Assembly: GCA_015143295.1 (NCBI GenBank)
Contig: CM026560.1
Span: 126,501 to 190,500 of the forward strand
Length of the DNA: 64,000 nucleotides
Reading direction: 5' to 3'
Origin: Tetracentron sinense
Taxonomy: Eukaryota > Streptophyta > Magnoliopsida > Trochodendrales > Trochodendraceae
In this document: positions 20,882 through 32,190 of the stretch, in pieces
Layout of the letters: the number at the start of each line of letters is the position of its first letter
Position numbering within the stretch: position 1 is the first letter of the stretch
Position numbers and translations under genes: made by a program
Notes under the pieces: generated by a model
Seen by the model: only the letters and a program-made list of their open reading frames with translations
Told to the model about the DNA's origin: nothing
Database searches by the model: none

Positions 20882-21856
20882 TTATGTTCTATATTCCAAC
20901 TTGATAGGTTCGAGCTTGCGAACATGCGCAGGACAACCCCATACCCTTAGATATTGTAAACTAGGTTTTCGCCCAGTCCACAATTCATAGGGTGTAACCG
21001 GTATTGATTTAGAAAGAACCCGATTTAAAATATAAATGGTCGTTTGTAAAGCATACCCCCAAAGATAGGAAGGTACATCGGCATGGCTCATTATAGATCG
21101 AACCATATCTAATAAGATCCTTTTTCTTCTTTTAGAAACACCATTCTATTGAGGTGAGGCGGGGCTTGACCATTGTGAGATAATCCCATTATCCTTTAAG
21201 TAATCCATAAAATCGTTGGTGAGGTATTCACCACCTCGATCTAATCAAAGTGTCTTAATGGATTTGTCTGTTTAATTCTCAATTTCTAATCTGAATTCTT
21301 TAAACTTTTCAAAAGTAGTAGATTTGTGTTGCATCAAATAAGCATATCCATATCTAGAATAGTCATCAGTAAATGTAACAAAATACCAGTATTGACCTCT
21401 TGCAACAATATTAAATGGAACACATACATCACTATGTATGAGTCTCAACTTCTCTTCAGCTCTTCCTACCTTTTTAGGGTAAGGTTTCTTGGTCATCTAC
21501 CCTTCGAGACATTACTCGCAAGTAGGGAGTGGTTCTACCTTGAGAAATTCAAGGAGACCATTTTTTACTAACCTCTTGATCTTATCAAGATTAATATAAT
21601 GAAGTCTCTTATGCCAAAGATAAGTTGACTCTGTGCAATGTCTCTTTATTCCAGACATTCTAGATGATGAGGCATTGTCACTAAGTAGTCTTACATTATT
21701 TACCAAAGGAAATATCAAATAGACACCGTTAATAAGATTATCAGTAATTAAGACCATTCCATCTTTCTTAATCTCAGCAATTGAATTAAAAAAGACAGAG
21801 TAACCACAATGTAAAAGTCTTGAAACTGATATCAAATTCTTGTGTACACTAGGCAC
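20882..21856 (-). pseudogene. GAG-pre-integrase zinc finger and integrase of the Angela-like element
   Basis: The piece 21856-21512 has NLISVSRLLHCGYSVFF and YLWHKRLHYINLDKIKRL, the HHCC-type pre-integrase region. After a stop, 21496-21272 gives RLIHSDVCVPFNIVARGQYW and FVTFTDDYSRYGYAYLM, the first part of the core with catalytic Asp residues. A broken stretch follows with further stops. Then 21106-20882 gives [18 protein letters not shown] and [20 protein letters not shown]. In this family the enzyme inserts the cDNA into chromosomes. At least three stops mean it is inactive. Confidence 0.88.
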
Positions 21857-22075
21857 ATAAAAAACAGTCTTCTAATATAAAGTTTTTCCTTGAAGTAAAT
21901 AAAGAATAAAAACGCCTATTGACTTGACTGCAACATTTGCACCCCAGCCAACTCTAAGCTTCTGCTCCTGTCTTGTCGATTTTCTGGTTTCCTTGAATCT
22001 CTGCAAACAATTGCAAACATGTACAGTGGATCAAGAATCCACGCACCATGAATTAGGGGGACCATCCAGAAAATT
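21857..22075 (-). pseudogene. Protease remnant of the Angela-like element
   Basis: The minus strand reads SWCVDS, then a stop, then STVHVCN, the aspartic protease active-site region (family: DSGATxH). The Gly codon has become TGA at 22031. The C-terminal end joins VFYVPSVHKNLISVSRL of the integrase region through one more stop. Confidence 0.7.
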
Positions 22076-22909
22076 TGACTCAACAGTAATTAGTACTTCA
22101 AAGCATCTCATACCTTGAGTACCGGTGTCACCTTTCTTAAGAGTTGCGAGGTAAGTCCTACAGTTCCTCTTCCAGTGGCCTATCTTGCCATAGTGGAAAC
22201 ATTTTCCCTTGCCTTTGTTATCCTTGTCAGCATCTCTTGAAGAACCTTTAGCAACTTTTGTCTTGTCCCTGTAGTCTTTAAACTTTCCTGTACCTTTGTT
22301 CCTCTTCCTTTTCTTTTCAGACACTAACAGAGGTATAGGTCTTTCAACAAACAAAATTTCACCATCAACATCCTTTCTGATATGATCTTCCACAACCAAT
22401 AGTGAGTCTAATAACCCACTGAGAGTCATTTCATACTTGTTTATATTGTAATTCACTACAAACAAGTTGAATGACCGAGGGAGTGACTGTAGAATTGTAT
22501 TGATTTTGGTGATATGATCCATCTATCCACCATACATCTCTAGTTCATTAATATAACCCATCATCTTCATGACGTGTTCTCTGACAGGAGTTCCCTCTAT
22601 CATAGTAGTGGTAAGAAGAGATCTTAATGCTGTTTCTTTAGTAGACTTTTTCTCTACACCAAACATCTCATAAAGGTGTTTTAAAATGTCAAAAGTATTA
22701 TCTATATACATATGATGATTATAAAGAATATTAGATAAGGATGATATCACCCAATCTTTGGCTTTCTGATTTGAACGATTCCATAGATCAGCTTTGGCCA
22801 GCAGATCAGGTGATGAATCTGGGTATATTCTAAATTCCCAGTCAACATAGTTAGTTCCAACTAACTTCTCATCATGTAAAATTTCAGTTAGAGGGTATAG
22901 GCCTGTCAT
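22031..22909 (-). pseudogene. Gag of the Angela-like element with one stop and an internal deletion
   Basis: It starts at the ATG at 22909 (MTGLYPLTEILHDEKLVGTN). The capsid part continues with KDWVISSLSNILY, LYEMFGVEKKSTKE and GYINELEMYGG, where a TAG (22520-22522) interrupts. The same frame then goes on with LPRSFNLFVVNYN, SLLVVEDHIRKD and the zinc knuckle CFHYGKIGHWKRNC (CxxxGxxxHxxxxC type; the first C-x2 pair reads C-F-H-Y, so one Cys is lost). Between DWEFRIYPDSSPD and the next block about 25 family residues seem to be absent. Gag packages the element RNA. Confidence 0.88.
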
Positions 22910-24718
22910 GGTCTAATCAAATGAAAAAAAGATCGTATTAGGGATCTATTGAATTCATTTAATACTATTAGATTATGGGTCTGTTTCTAATAGTATGGCC
23001 AATATAGGAAGACTTAATTAGAATCGAATAACTAGTCACTAGCTTAATGTAATCCCACCTTTGGGTGCAATATTACATCGCCTTGAATAGGCAGATAGAA
23101 TCTATCTCCTCCACTTTCACAGATCTTATCATGTGAATCTTGAAGTATTTGATATTCTGTTTGATCTATAAGGGATGTTATACCCAAGCTTTGGCGTTAT
23201 TGTATGACATCTCTTATTCGTGTGCCCACCCACCATGAACTTAATAAACACCTAGCGAAAGCTCATGCTTTGGTTTTGTTGCTCCCACTATTTGCTTATA
23301 AAGTTTTCACCATGTGTTTACATAAGTGAGAGGGATTAGGCCCAACTTTGGCCTATCAGCTTACTCACACTCCCTACTATAAGAGCACATAGTGTATGGT
23401 AGAAGATCATAATACTTAGGGACTTAACCCTAGTCTTATATATACATGATATATAGGGCAATTTATTTTTAACAAAATAAAACATGAATAATTAGCTGTT
23501 AATATCATCTCATGATAAACTAAATAAGAATAGTGATTATATGAGATTAATTGCTATGGGTTAAGTAAAATAAAATGTATGAATGCAAGAGAATGAGGTG
23601 AGAATAAAGGCAACTCGCAAACAACTTTGTGATCCCTTCCTTTATTATCTATTCGAGATCCTTCTCATAGCATCCTTCTCGTATTAAGGGGAGCTGAGAG
23701 ACTATTTATCTTGTCCAAAAAAATAGCTTGCCCTTGGCTAATGCATGATACAGAAATTAAATGGCATTAGGAAAACCAGATTTCCATTCGCCCTTTATCA
23801 AGGAAACCGAATGAATCTGCCCTTTACAAATTGTCAAAACTTACTACATATTCTTCTCTAATATGAATGCATGATAAACAATTTATCACAGTTAATAAGA
23901 TTGACCCATAACTATAATCTCATACAATAAAATGCAACATGTGATGGAGTACTTTTTCCGATATTTTAAAAGATGAAAAAAATGATAACAATTATCATTG
24001 AACTCGAAAAATCTATATCTCATATAGATCAAACCGGAAAATAAAAACATTATATTTTCCAATAAACAATTTTAATTAAAATTATTTTTAAAATTCTGAA
24101 TAGGATTTTCTTAAATATCTTTAAGTGATATTTATTATTTATTAGGACTTTCCTAACAAAAATAAAATAAATACCAAAAACCCTAAACATGATCTCATCA
24201 GCAAAAAGGAAAGTTTAATATTTAATTAATAAAATACCTATGATCTAATCATGGCCAAAATACTTTATTTCGATAAAATTAAATAAAACAAAACTTCCTT
24301 TTATTAATTATTTTTAATAAATAAAAACAATTATAATAAAATGATCTCATCACTTTATAGGGTTTTAAAATTTTCGAATAAAATCTATTCATTAGAAAAA
24401 ACATTCATTAATTATTTTTAAACAATTAACGAATATTTTTAAATGATCTAATCATTTAAAAGGTTTTAATAATAAAATTATTTATTTCAAAAACTAATTA
24501 AAAACGCATAAAGCTTGTTTTTAGAATTATTTAATTATTATTATTATCAAATCTTATTCGATAAATAAATAAAAATAATAATTATTTATTTATTCATCTC
24601 ATGGACAAATAAAAGAAAAAGATCTTTGAGATAAAATAAATACATAAAATCCATCTCATGAATTCTTTTATTTAATTAATTAACCTTTTCAAAAACGAAA
24701 AAATCACTCCTTAACCAT
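22910..24718 (-). other. Long untranslated leader of the Angela-like element
   Basis: About 1.8 kb between PBS and gag without a credible ORF. It is strongly AT-rich at 23940-24700 with recurring TGATCTCATCA/TGATCTAATCA words. A long leader is usual for this lineage. Confidence 0.65.
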
Positions 24719-24732
24719 GAGCTTTGATACCA
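24719..24732 (-). other. Primer binding site (initiator tRNA-Met type)
   Basis: The minus strand reads TGGTATCAAAGCTC two bases beyond the LTR end CCCCTCA. It matches the usual TGGTATCAGAGC complement of initiator tRNA-Met with one change. Confidence 0.85.
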
Positions 24733-24734
24733 CT

Positions 24735-26779
24735 TGAGGGGATTCCGGATAAAAAATTATGCGGAAACCTGGATCCCGAAGATCTTTACACCATAGAAAA
24801 AACTAAATATTAACTAAATTAAATAAGAAGAATACATCAGTGAATGATGTTCATCGGTGATGGACAAAAATGATAGAACTTCAGAACTCTTTGTAGAGAT
24901 TTCTCGAAGAAACAGTGCAAGCTCCATCCTCGCTCTTTGCTATCTAGAACAAAATTATCCTCAGATCAATCCTTAGAAGAAGATCGTTGGATAAAGAAGA
25001 GATTATGGAGTTCTAACAATTTAGAACCCCACTAGAAGCTCACGTAAATCCCTATGGGGTGAATTCCCTAGCTTGCGAAAATCCTTGGGATCTTCTACCT
25101 AGCTCACGAAATTCTAGAGTTGAATAATCATTCTCTCCCACATGGTTTGGCTTGGGATATTTATAGATGTGGATCTAATCCACATCTTGATCATTATCTT
25201 GTTGGAGTTTCTAATAATGATAACATTTATCATTAGTAGACTCCTAGTTTATCCATAAAAAGTTTGTTCTCACAAAACTTTTAAATTAGGTTTCCTTTTC
25301 CTAAAAGGACTCCTTAATTAAAGGGATATAACCAACTCCCCAAAAATTGGGGATCATAGAATCTAGACTATCTAGATTCTCCACAAGAGGGAGGGGGTGA
25401 GCTATTTTCTAAGGATTAGTGATTATCCTTTTATCTCATTTGTTTCCTCATTACCAAGTAATCATCTAATCTCATTAGATGGAGATAATTAATTAATAAT
25501 TATCTACTAACCAAAATCCCTAAATAATAGGGAAGATAAAAGTAGGCACCACTTTAGGGTATTCTCCCATGGGCGTGGGCCCACCTATAAGGTCCATATT
25601 ATTTGGGTTTTATGGATATGGGTCAAACCCATATTCTCTTATATTTGGTTGGTCAAATAATTATTATTTTATCTCTTTAAATTAGATTAACATTTAATCT
25701 ATTACATATATTAACATTTAATCTATTACATAGATTAACATTTAATCTATTAAAATAAATTAACATTTAATCTATTTTTGTGAGCTTGTATTTCTTTATG
25801 AGCACCTCCACAGATTGTTCTGGGACATTGTAACCCTAACGTACCTGGTGTTATCCCATTGACCCTGTAATAGGAAGAACACCAGAATTGCAAGTGATGT
25901 GAGATATCCATGTTGCAATTGAATCCCAGTGAAAGAACATAAACAAAAAAGTATCCCGTCACATGAACTATTGCATTCAAATAATCCTTCCATTAACATT
26001 ATCCCTAATAGGCCTTCGAGATTAAGATACTTTCTAACCCATAGCCTATTGTAAATCATCCGAGGTTCCAAGACATTTGATTAAGCCATGAGAAACTATT
26101 TCTCATGTTAAAACATTTTGAAAAAATATTTTAATTAATATAATATATTTTGTTAAAAATATATTTCAAATATATTTGATTTCAAAATCACCTGTGCAGG
26201 CTTTAAGCTTAATGGACTGTCTTACCCTGGAACTTGGATAATTTCTCAATTTAATGAGCATGGATTTCCTGTTTGAAATTCATCATGACTCGAACAACTT
26301 TCTAGTTATCCAACTGTCACCTTATCGCAGTCCCTCAGGTAGAGAGTACTTAAGTTCAATCAAAACAGCCAGATCTCTGCTCAGTTATAAATAAACTCAT
26401 CAGATATAAGGATCATCAAAACTGTTCAATGTGAATGAGAGACCAACTATCTGATAGTATGTTTATGCAAGAGGTCTCTCATTGTTTACAATCATTCAAT
26501 GTACATTTAAGTAGCCATATGTCGATGTGTAGTCTTCATTACAATAGTTTGAGATAAAATTACATCTCAACCATTAAGAACATCTAAGCATTGTGGCAGC
26601 CATATAAATGAAGTGTCCAGTTTCACCTATAGTTGTGACTATATAAGGTATAAGGAACTAGAAAGCTATATCTACCAATGTCAATCCATAATCAATCACA
26701 TAGCTTTCCTACAATATATCCTAAGGACTTTTTTCGATATCTTATATCATATAGATCATCTCATGATCTTGGTCAATTA
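24735..26779 (-). mobile_element. 5' LTR of the Angela-like element, outer ~95 bp lost
   Basis: It matches the left LTR from TGAGGGGATTCC up to CTTGGTCAATTA. It then departs into unrelated sequence (AGATGTACCTTGG), so the LTR's own TGTTAGACATT start is missing. No target duplication can therefore be tested. Confidence 0.88.
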
Positions 26780-27829
26780 GATGTACCTTGGCAGAGTTTC
26801 TTGACGGATTGTCGAAATCTAAGAAGATGACCGAGCTTGAATGTCAATTACGACACTTAAGCACAAGGTCACATGTGTGGTAGTTTATAAGTTTCACGAG
26901 TACACGAGCATGGCATGGATATTGCATGGACACTGTGTATCTTGAAATACAAGGACACTGAATCACGAACATGGACATGGACACTGTGCATCATGAATTA
27001 CAAGGACACTGAAATACATTGACTCTGAAATGCAAGTACTAAATTATAAGACCCTAACAAAAGTAACGCCGGGAAACTGTCGCAACTCTCCATGGATACG
27101 ATTACGAGTCCTGGATAATGCATCATGGATTTCACTCACAAGGAGCTCTGGGAGGTTAGGCTCACGTCGAGCATCTCCATGGATATGATACTTGACCTAA
27201 TAAATACTGTCTCATGGGAAATAAACTGGCATGACAACATATTGCATAAGTTCATTTGTCACACTAGTACACGAGTCAAGGTATCGTCATGATATGCTCA
27301 CATTTGTTTCCACACTCTGATTATGGATATGTCATATGAAATTGTTATCGATTATATAACTGTCACATGAGTTTAATATTGATTGTGTGTATGTATTATC
27401 GCAATTGTTAGTTTGACTAGATATTCAATGTTTTCAATGCTTAGTCGACTTGTTATTGTCGTCAGGTTTAGAGCCGGAAGTTACAGGTACACCCTAGGTT
27501 GAGGAGGTCTACCGGGAAGAGGAAGAAACAGTTAATCCCTTCGGCGAGGAAGTCTAAGACCCGGATCAATGGTCATACTATTAAGCTTTTTATGCCGAGT
27601 TATTCTGAGGGCTTCTGTAATAGACTTGTTACATTTATAGATGATGCTGCTTTAGACTTGTTATACCTGAGGGCCATGACAGTTAGCCCAAATGGAGGGT
27701 GATGTTTATATTGTTGCAATTTATACAGGATGGGGTTTAGCTTTATGTTGAAATTTTATTGTTGTCAGTTTGGAGACTTTTTATATGAGTCATTGCCTTA
27801 TGTGCTATGGTTCAAATAAGGATAAGTAG
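26780..27829. other. Unclassified stretch, possibly 3' non-coding part of a chromovirus
   Basis: No convincing gene. Two ~55 bp direct repeats occur at about 26925-27020 (CATGGACACTGTG, ACAAGGACACTGAA). It ends where an LTR-like start TGTGACGACCC begins. Short ORFs here have no recognisable motif. Confidence 0.3.
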
Positions 27830-28240
27830 TGTGACGACCCAAAGTCTCATTTTGACCAAGGTGGGATTTGGGGGCATTACAGGATGGGTCAACAGATCAA
27901 TTACCAACTAACAATCATCCTTGAGAAACTAAATCCGTGAATGACCGGTGAATACCAAGATAGGGCGGATTAGTTCGAGTATGACTCCTTCGTTCAAGGA
28001 CAGGAGTTAAGTATGATAAACATTTAAAAATGTTCGAATTACCCTTGAAGCCAAACAACTTAGTTATATGACATTATTTCCTCGGATAAATAAATGAGGA
28101 TAAAATTGTAAAATAGAATCCTCCGTTAATCATCGGAGAAGCTTGATAGGGGCCAATCTAATTTCAAAAATAAGAGAGATTTCTACAATTTCACCAAACT
28201 TCAAGAGAGTGCCCTTGTAAAAACAAGAGAGGAGGCTTTT
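27830..28240 (+). mobile_element. Chromovirus-like LTR start fragment
   Basis: It begins TGTGACGACCCAAAGTC, a frequent LTR start in plant chromoviruses. It contains a block (27880-28010) homologous in reverse to 8490-8600. The right end is not defined. 28240-28507 shows nothing further except the 3' flank of the host gene. Confidence 0.45.
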
Positions 28241-28507
28241 GCAATTTCACCAAATCTCAGCGGATTCAAAGAAAAGAAGGAAATACAAAAATGTATTAGT
28301 TGCCCTGACTCAGCTAATAAAATCTCATTACAAGCAACCTAAACTGTTTGCAACACATTGCGATTGTGAGTTAGGGGGGTGCGGCAAAGATGGAATGTTC
28401 TTTTTGGCCAAATGCGCTTTAAATCAGAATAGATAAACAAAGAAAGTTGCAAGTTTGCAACAGATAATCCCATGCTTTTGTATTGAAACAGAGTGTTTTT
28501 AGCTTAG

Positions 28508-30527
28508 TTACATTGAAGCAGCTGCAGCAATAGGAATAGAGTGACTTCTCCTAGCTCCACCAGCCTTCCCACACCCACCAACAACTCCAACCTGATGCTG
28601 CTCAATGTCCCTCTTCTTTCTCTCACACAATATTACAGTTTCAGCAACACCATGCTTCTGCAGCGGGCTAAATGGCTCTTCCTCTCTGGTGTTGGAGCGC
28701 GAAGTCCAGCACTCGGTGGAATCGGCTGAATTGGGTTCCCATGAAGAAGAGGAGGCCCAGTGTTGATCGACAAAGCTATTACTACCCGAGGATTCTTGCT
28801 GCTCCATCTGATCTCCTCTCCTCACAGTGACATACTTGTGGAAGCTCGGCTCCATTAGATCATCAGTACTGACCTCAGATTCCACAAAGGACTCTAACCT
28901 CCTTTTGCCAAGCTTGGCATTTGGGTAAACATTATTGTTGTTGTCCTGATCAGAGAAAGCAGGAGAGAGATTGGAAGTGGTAGAGGAGTTGAGATCGGCC
29001 ACTGCTTCGAGGATGGAGCAGGCCTTGGTGACACACTGTGGGAGAGTAAAGGCCGTGTTCTTCTTCTTCTGTTGGTGGAAGTTTTGGATATCTTCTAGTA
29101 GCAACGAAGCATAGGTGCTAGGATTGAGGTCTAGGTCTCTGGACCTCCTAGAAGACCTGCTTCTTGTAATGGTGGTTCTCTCAACCCCTCTTTTAGCCTC
29201 TAAGGGATCTTCCACAATCTGCTCCTCCTCCTCCTCCTCCTTGGCTCTGTTGTTATCACGTAGAGCTATGGTATTATTATTATTAATGTAATTAGTCCCT
29301 CCATGTACAACACTGTTGTTTCTCTCCCCCTCAATTTTCTGCATTGAAGACACATGGATTTCGAAGAGACATTAGAAACTCTAATTCAGATTTTCAACAT
29401 CGCAAGCTAGCTAATAATTTTAATTCTAATTCACTTACCTGGGACTGCAAATTGGAGGGTTTCTTCTCAGTAATCCCTTCTTCCTCGCTTTCCTTGTTCC
29501 GCCGGCCCCTGTTGCTTCCGTGGATCTGGTCCAGAGTTTTGAGGGGAACAACATGTTCATTAATGAGAGAGTTGTGGTCGATCTCGGAGAGGGGATTTCT
29601 TCTGTAAGGAGAGTGGTCGGCCTTTCTGGAAGAGTTGCGGCTGAGGGAGGGTTCGTTGGAAACTCCTCTAGCATTTGCATTTGCAGGTGACTGAGACCGA
29701 GGGGATGCCCCTGTACTCCTCTTCACATTCATCCTCTTGATGCCCGTACTCGATGATGATGATTCAGCCTGCTTCTTATCCCTGCTTGAAACGGAGGCTG
29801 GGACCGATACCATCTTTCCAGGCATAGGTTTCTCAATAGCATTAGCATTAGCATTAGCATTAGGGGGGGTTTCAGATCTTCTACCCGGGGAGCGACTCAC
29901 CTTTCTCCCACCGCCACTGCCCCCTCGCGAAGAAGCACGATCTCTGCTGCTTGAGCGCTTGTAATCGGCATCTCTTTCCCTGCTGGGGGTCCTCCTGTGG
30001 GAAGGCCTGGATTGGTGCCGATGCAGCTGCTGCTTCTCCTCCTCATCATCATCATCACCATCACCTTCATCTTCTTCTTGATCCAAGTCGTAGCTCCTCT
30101 TGCGACCCAAATGCTTCCTGCTTCCGCTACTAACATTGGGATCGCAAGAACCCCCGCCACCGCCAGCCTTGCTGGATGAGCTACGGCTAAGCCTTCCACA
30201 CTGGATCAGAATGGCATCTACTTCTTCTTTGGTGCAGCTGGATGTCCTTATAGGGCCTATTATGGCCCCACCGTTACCATTATTAGAATTGCTGCTACAA
30301 ATTTCAGTTGCTTTCTCTTCTGGGCGTCTTTCGTGGCTCTTCCTTTGTTTTATGACAAATATCTCCTTCTTCACGCTTTCTTCGGCATGTACTATCTTCT
30401 TCGGCTCCTCTTCAGGTTTAGGCTCACAGATCGGATCTGGAAGAGGAGGAGGAGCAACGACAACAATAGCAGCAGGTGAACAAGTATGAGGGGTTGAAGA
30501 CCCTTTCTTGCTCATACAACTACCCAT
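28508..30527 (-). CDS. Serine/arginine-rich membrane-anchored-type protein, At1g65710-like; exons 30527-29439 and 29338-28508
   Basis: The function is unknown. From memory, the protein resembles the plant family annotated as uncharacterized protein At1g65710-like. It has two exons of 363 and 276 codons, 639 residues in all. A 100 bp intron (29339-29438) starts GTAAGT, ends TGCAG and is phase 0 after a Gln codon. The start is the ATG at 30527; upstream in the frame there is no ATG. The N-terminus MGSCMSKK fits N-myristoylation (Gly2, Ser6) with Cys4 as a likely S-acylation site, so a membrane-attached location is inferred. Conserved-looking blocks are RTSSCTKEEVDAILIQCGRL (94-113), an acidic run (148-164), an Arg/Ser-rich part (175-216), SYASLLLEDI-like TYASLLLEDIQNF (437-449) and KACSILEAVADLNSS (467-482). 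Much of the rest is low complexity and probably disordered. No stops or frameshifts: this is the only intact-looking host gene in the window. Confidence 0.88.
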
Positions 30528-31100
30528 GGTGATTCGCAGATGGCAGAAAGGGAATGATACAATACAGATCAGAGAGAAATGAACCAGGAAAGCAAACAAA
30601 ATGGAACTCCAAACATGAGACTTGAGAGAGAGAGGGTCTAGGGGACTGTGGAATAGAAATTGGATTAGATAAGGGAAGGGTTCGGCGTCCGAGAAGTGCT
30701 TTTGAATGGCAACTTTTTGAGTTTAAAGAAAGAGAGAGAGAGGGGGATGCGAATTCAAATTTTAAACGAGCGGGCTACCCAGAGGAAGAAAATGAGCCGT
30801 TAAACGGTCGTCTGTCAAACTTCTGACCACTTTAGCCTCTTCCCTTTATTTTTTGTTTAATTTGTTTTTTGGCCTTTCATTTTTCTTTGTCTATCGAGTT
30901 TGCACTCCAACGGTTGTCCGACAACGTATTTCTTTTTAGATTTCCGCCAACGGCTACTTTTGTCTTGCGTAGTGGTGTGTGTGTGTCTTGCGTAGTGTGT
31001 AGTGTATGTGTGTGTGTGGCCTCTCTCTGTCGACGGAGGTTGGGGATCTAATCCCTCCGGGTGACAAGTCCGCAAGAGCTCTACTCACCCAAGCTAACCA
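30528..31100 (-). promoter_or_regulatory. 5' leader and promoter region of the At1g65710-like gene
   Basis: It contains CT/GA-rich stretches on the gene strand (30622-30636 and 30728-30746), typical of plant 5' leaders. A palindromic CCGTTAAACGG near 30799 contains a MYB-type core. No clear TATA box was identified. A TG-rich low-complexity stretch lies at 30975-31020. Confidence 0.4.
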
Positions 31101-31814
31101 CTAACCATTGATCTAATCACTAACTGTAGTTAAATGATTCTCTCGTAAAAAAAAATATTAATTACAACTAAGCCTAGTAACAAAAAAAATTTCAATTTTT
31201 TTTAAAATTTGATGAATTATTTGAGCATTTTTTTACTATCAAACTATTCACCATTTAATTTGCAATTTTTTGAATTTGAAAATTATTCGTGAATTATTCT
31301 CAGAATTTATGAATAATTCATTTTAAAACTATTTATTTTGTATAATTTTTTTTAATACATTGTTCGGTATATTTTTATAATTTTAAAAAAAAATTTTAAA
31401 TTATTTTTAAGTTATGATCTTGATATCACCTCGTACCTTATAAGTCAAGTACTCAAAACAATTGTATTGACGCGACTTATAATGTGGCAATGATGAGAGT
31501 CAATTACCTAATTTCAATTCAAAAAAGGCTATTTCAGAGGTCAAATCGTAGTTTTATAAAAACTTACTATTTTAGTAAGTTTTCATTTTAGTGTATTTTT
31601 AAGATTTTGAAATCCAGTTTGTTTTAGAATACCTTAACTTATCAAGTTAATTAAGTGTTTTGTGATTCTTCAATTTTTCACTATTTTAGAAATTTAACTA
31701 TTTTGGGTCGGATTTTGGATGTGCTTAAGCTATTACTATGCGAAGTATCTCAGTTTTTTATGAATACAAAATTTTGTTTCTTTAAATATTATTCTCTATT
31801 TATCTTATGGATTC
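31101..31814. other. AT-rich intergenic DNA
   Basis: Nothing gene-like is seen. Long A/T runs and words such as GAATTATTTGAG resemble the interior of the MITE at 62686-63595, but no element ends could be fixed. Confidence 0.5.
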
Positions 31815-32190
31815 AAGGTTGGTTCTTGGTGAGAGACGTAGCACAGGGCTTCAAGCAAGAATACGGCATCAACTATGATGGCAGCTTCGCTTGACTTTTA
31901 GGGCTCCGCTCCTTAGTCAACTTTAGGTTGACAGCTTCGCTTCCTTAGCGTAGTCTCAGTCCATATTGAAAAAATCGATGCATACGCGAACACGTCCATC
32001 CTTCTTGGGAAAAGCCCCTCTCTCTCTCTACTACATACAGTTGTTTCAGGCCGAACGGCCGGCTGGCATAACGCTTACTTGTGATTGATGTCTCGACATC
32101 ACGTTTGCTAAGATGATCTTTCCGGGGTGTACGATGGGCATTATAGAGAGTACGCGCCGAAACCGCCTTTGCTATCCCAATGATAACCTT
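31815..32190. other. Possible organelle-derived (mitochondrial-like) insert with a Copia RT scrap
   Basis: The block is clearly richer in G+C than its flanks, with abrupt edges. It starts with a plus-strand scrap RDVAQGFKQEYGINYD, like the Copia RT block RLVAKGFKQEYGIDY. It continues with CTTCGCTTCCTTAGC, CGAACGGCCGGCTGGC and TACGCGCCGAAACCGCC, a style typical of plant mitochondrial DNA, which often carries Copia RT fragments. No organelle gene was identified. Confidence 0.35.

Larger units (their letters stand above)
17172..26779 (-). mobile_element. Angela/Tork-like Ty1/Copia retrotransposon, complete in outline but decayed
   Basis: Minus-strand element with a 5' LTR on the right (24735-26779, outer end lost), PBS, long leader, gag, protease, integrase, RT, RNase H, PPT and 3' LTR on the left (17172-19297). 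The LTR start TGTTAGACATTATGCCCT resembles the start of Angela/BARE LTRs (with ATGCCCT). The ~1.8 kb leader and ~2.1 kb LTR also fit that lineage. Each coding domain has stops or frameshifts. Confidence 0.88.

Noticed and set aside
25750..26071. ORFs within the right Angela LTR
   Set aside because: Non-coding LTR counterparts of those in the left LTR; frames not preserved between copies.
27499..27702. Plus-strand ORF of 67 codons with a basic start
   Set aside because: No recognised domain, and it lies in a remnant next to an LTR-like start; insufficient support for a gene.
29737..30489. Several plus-strand ORFs opposite the host gene's first exon
   Set aside because: Shadows of a low-complexity coding exon. 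The minus-strand frame has the start, intron signals and conserved blocks.
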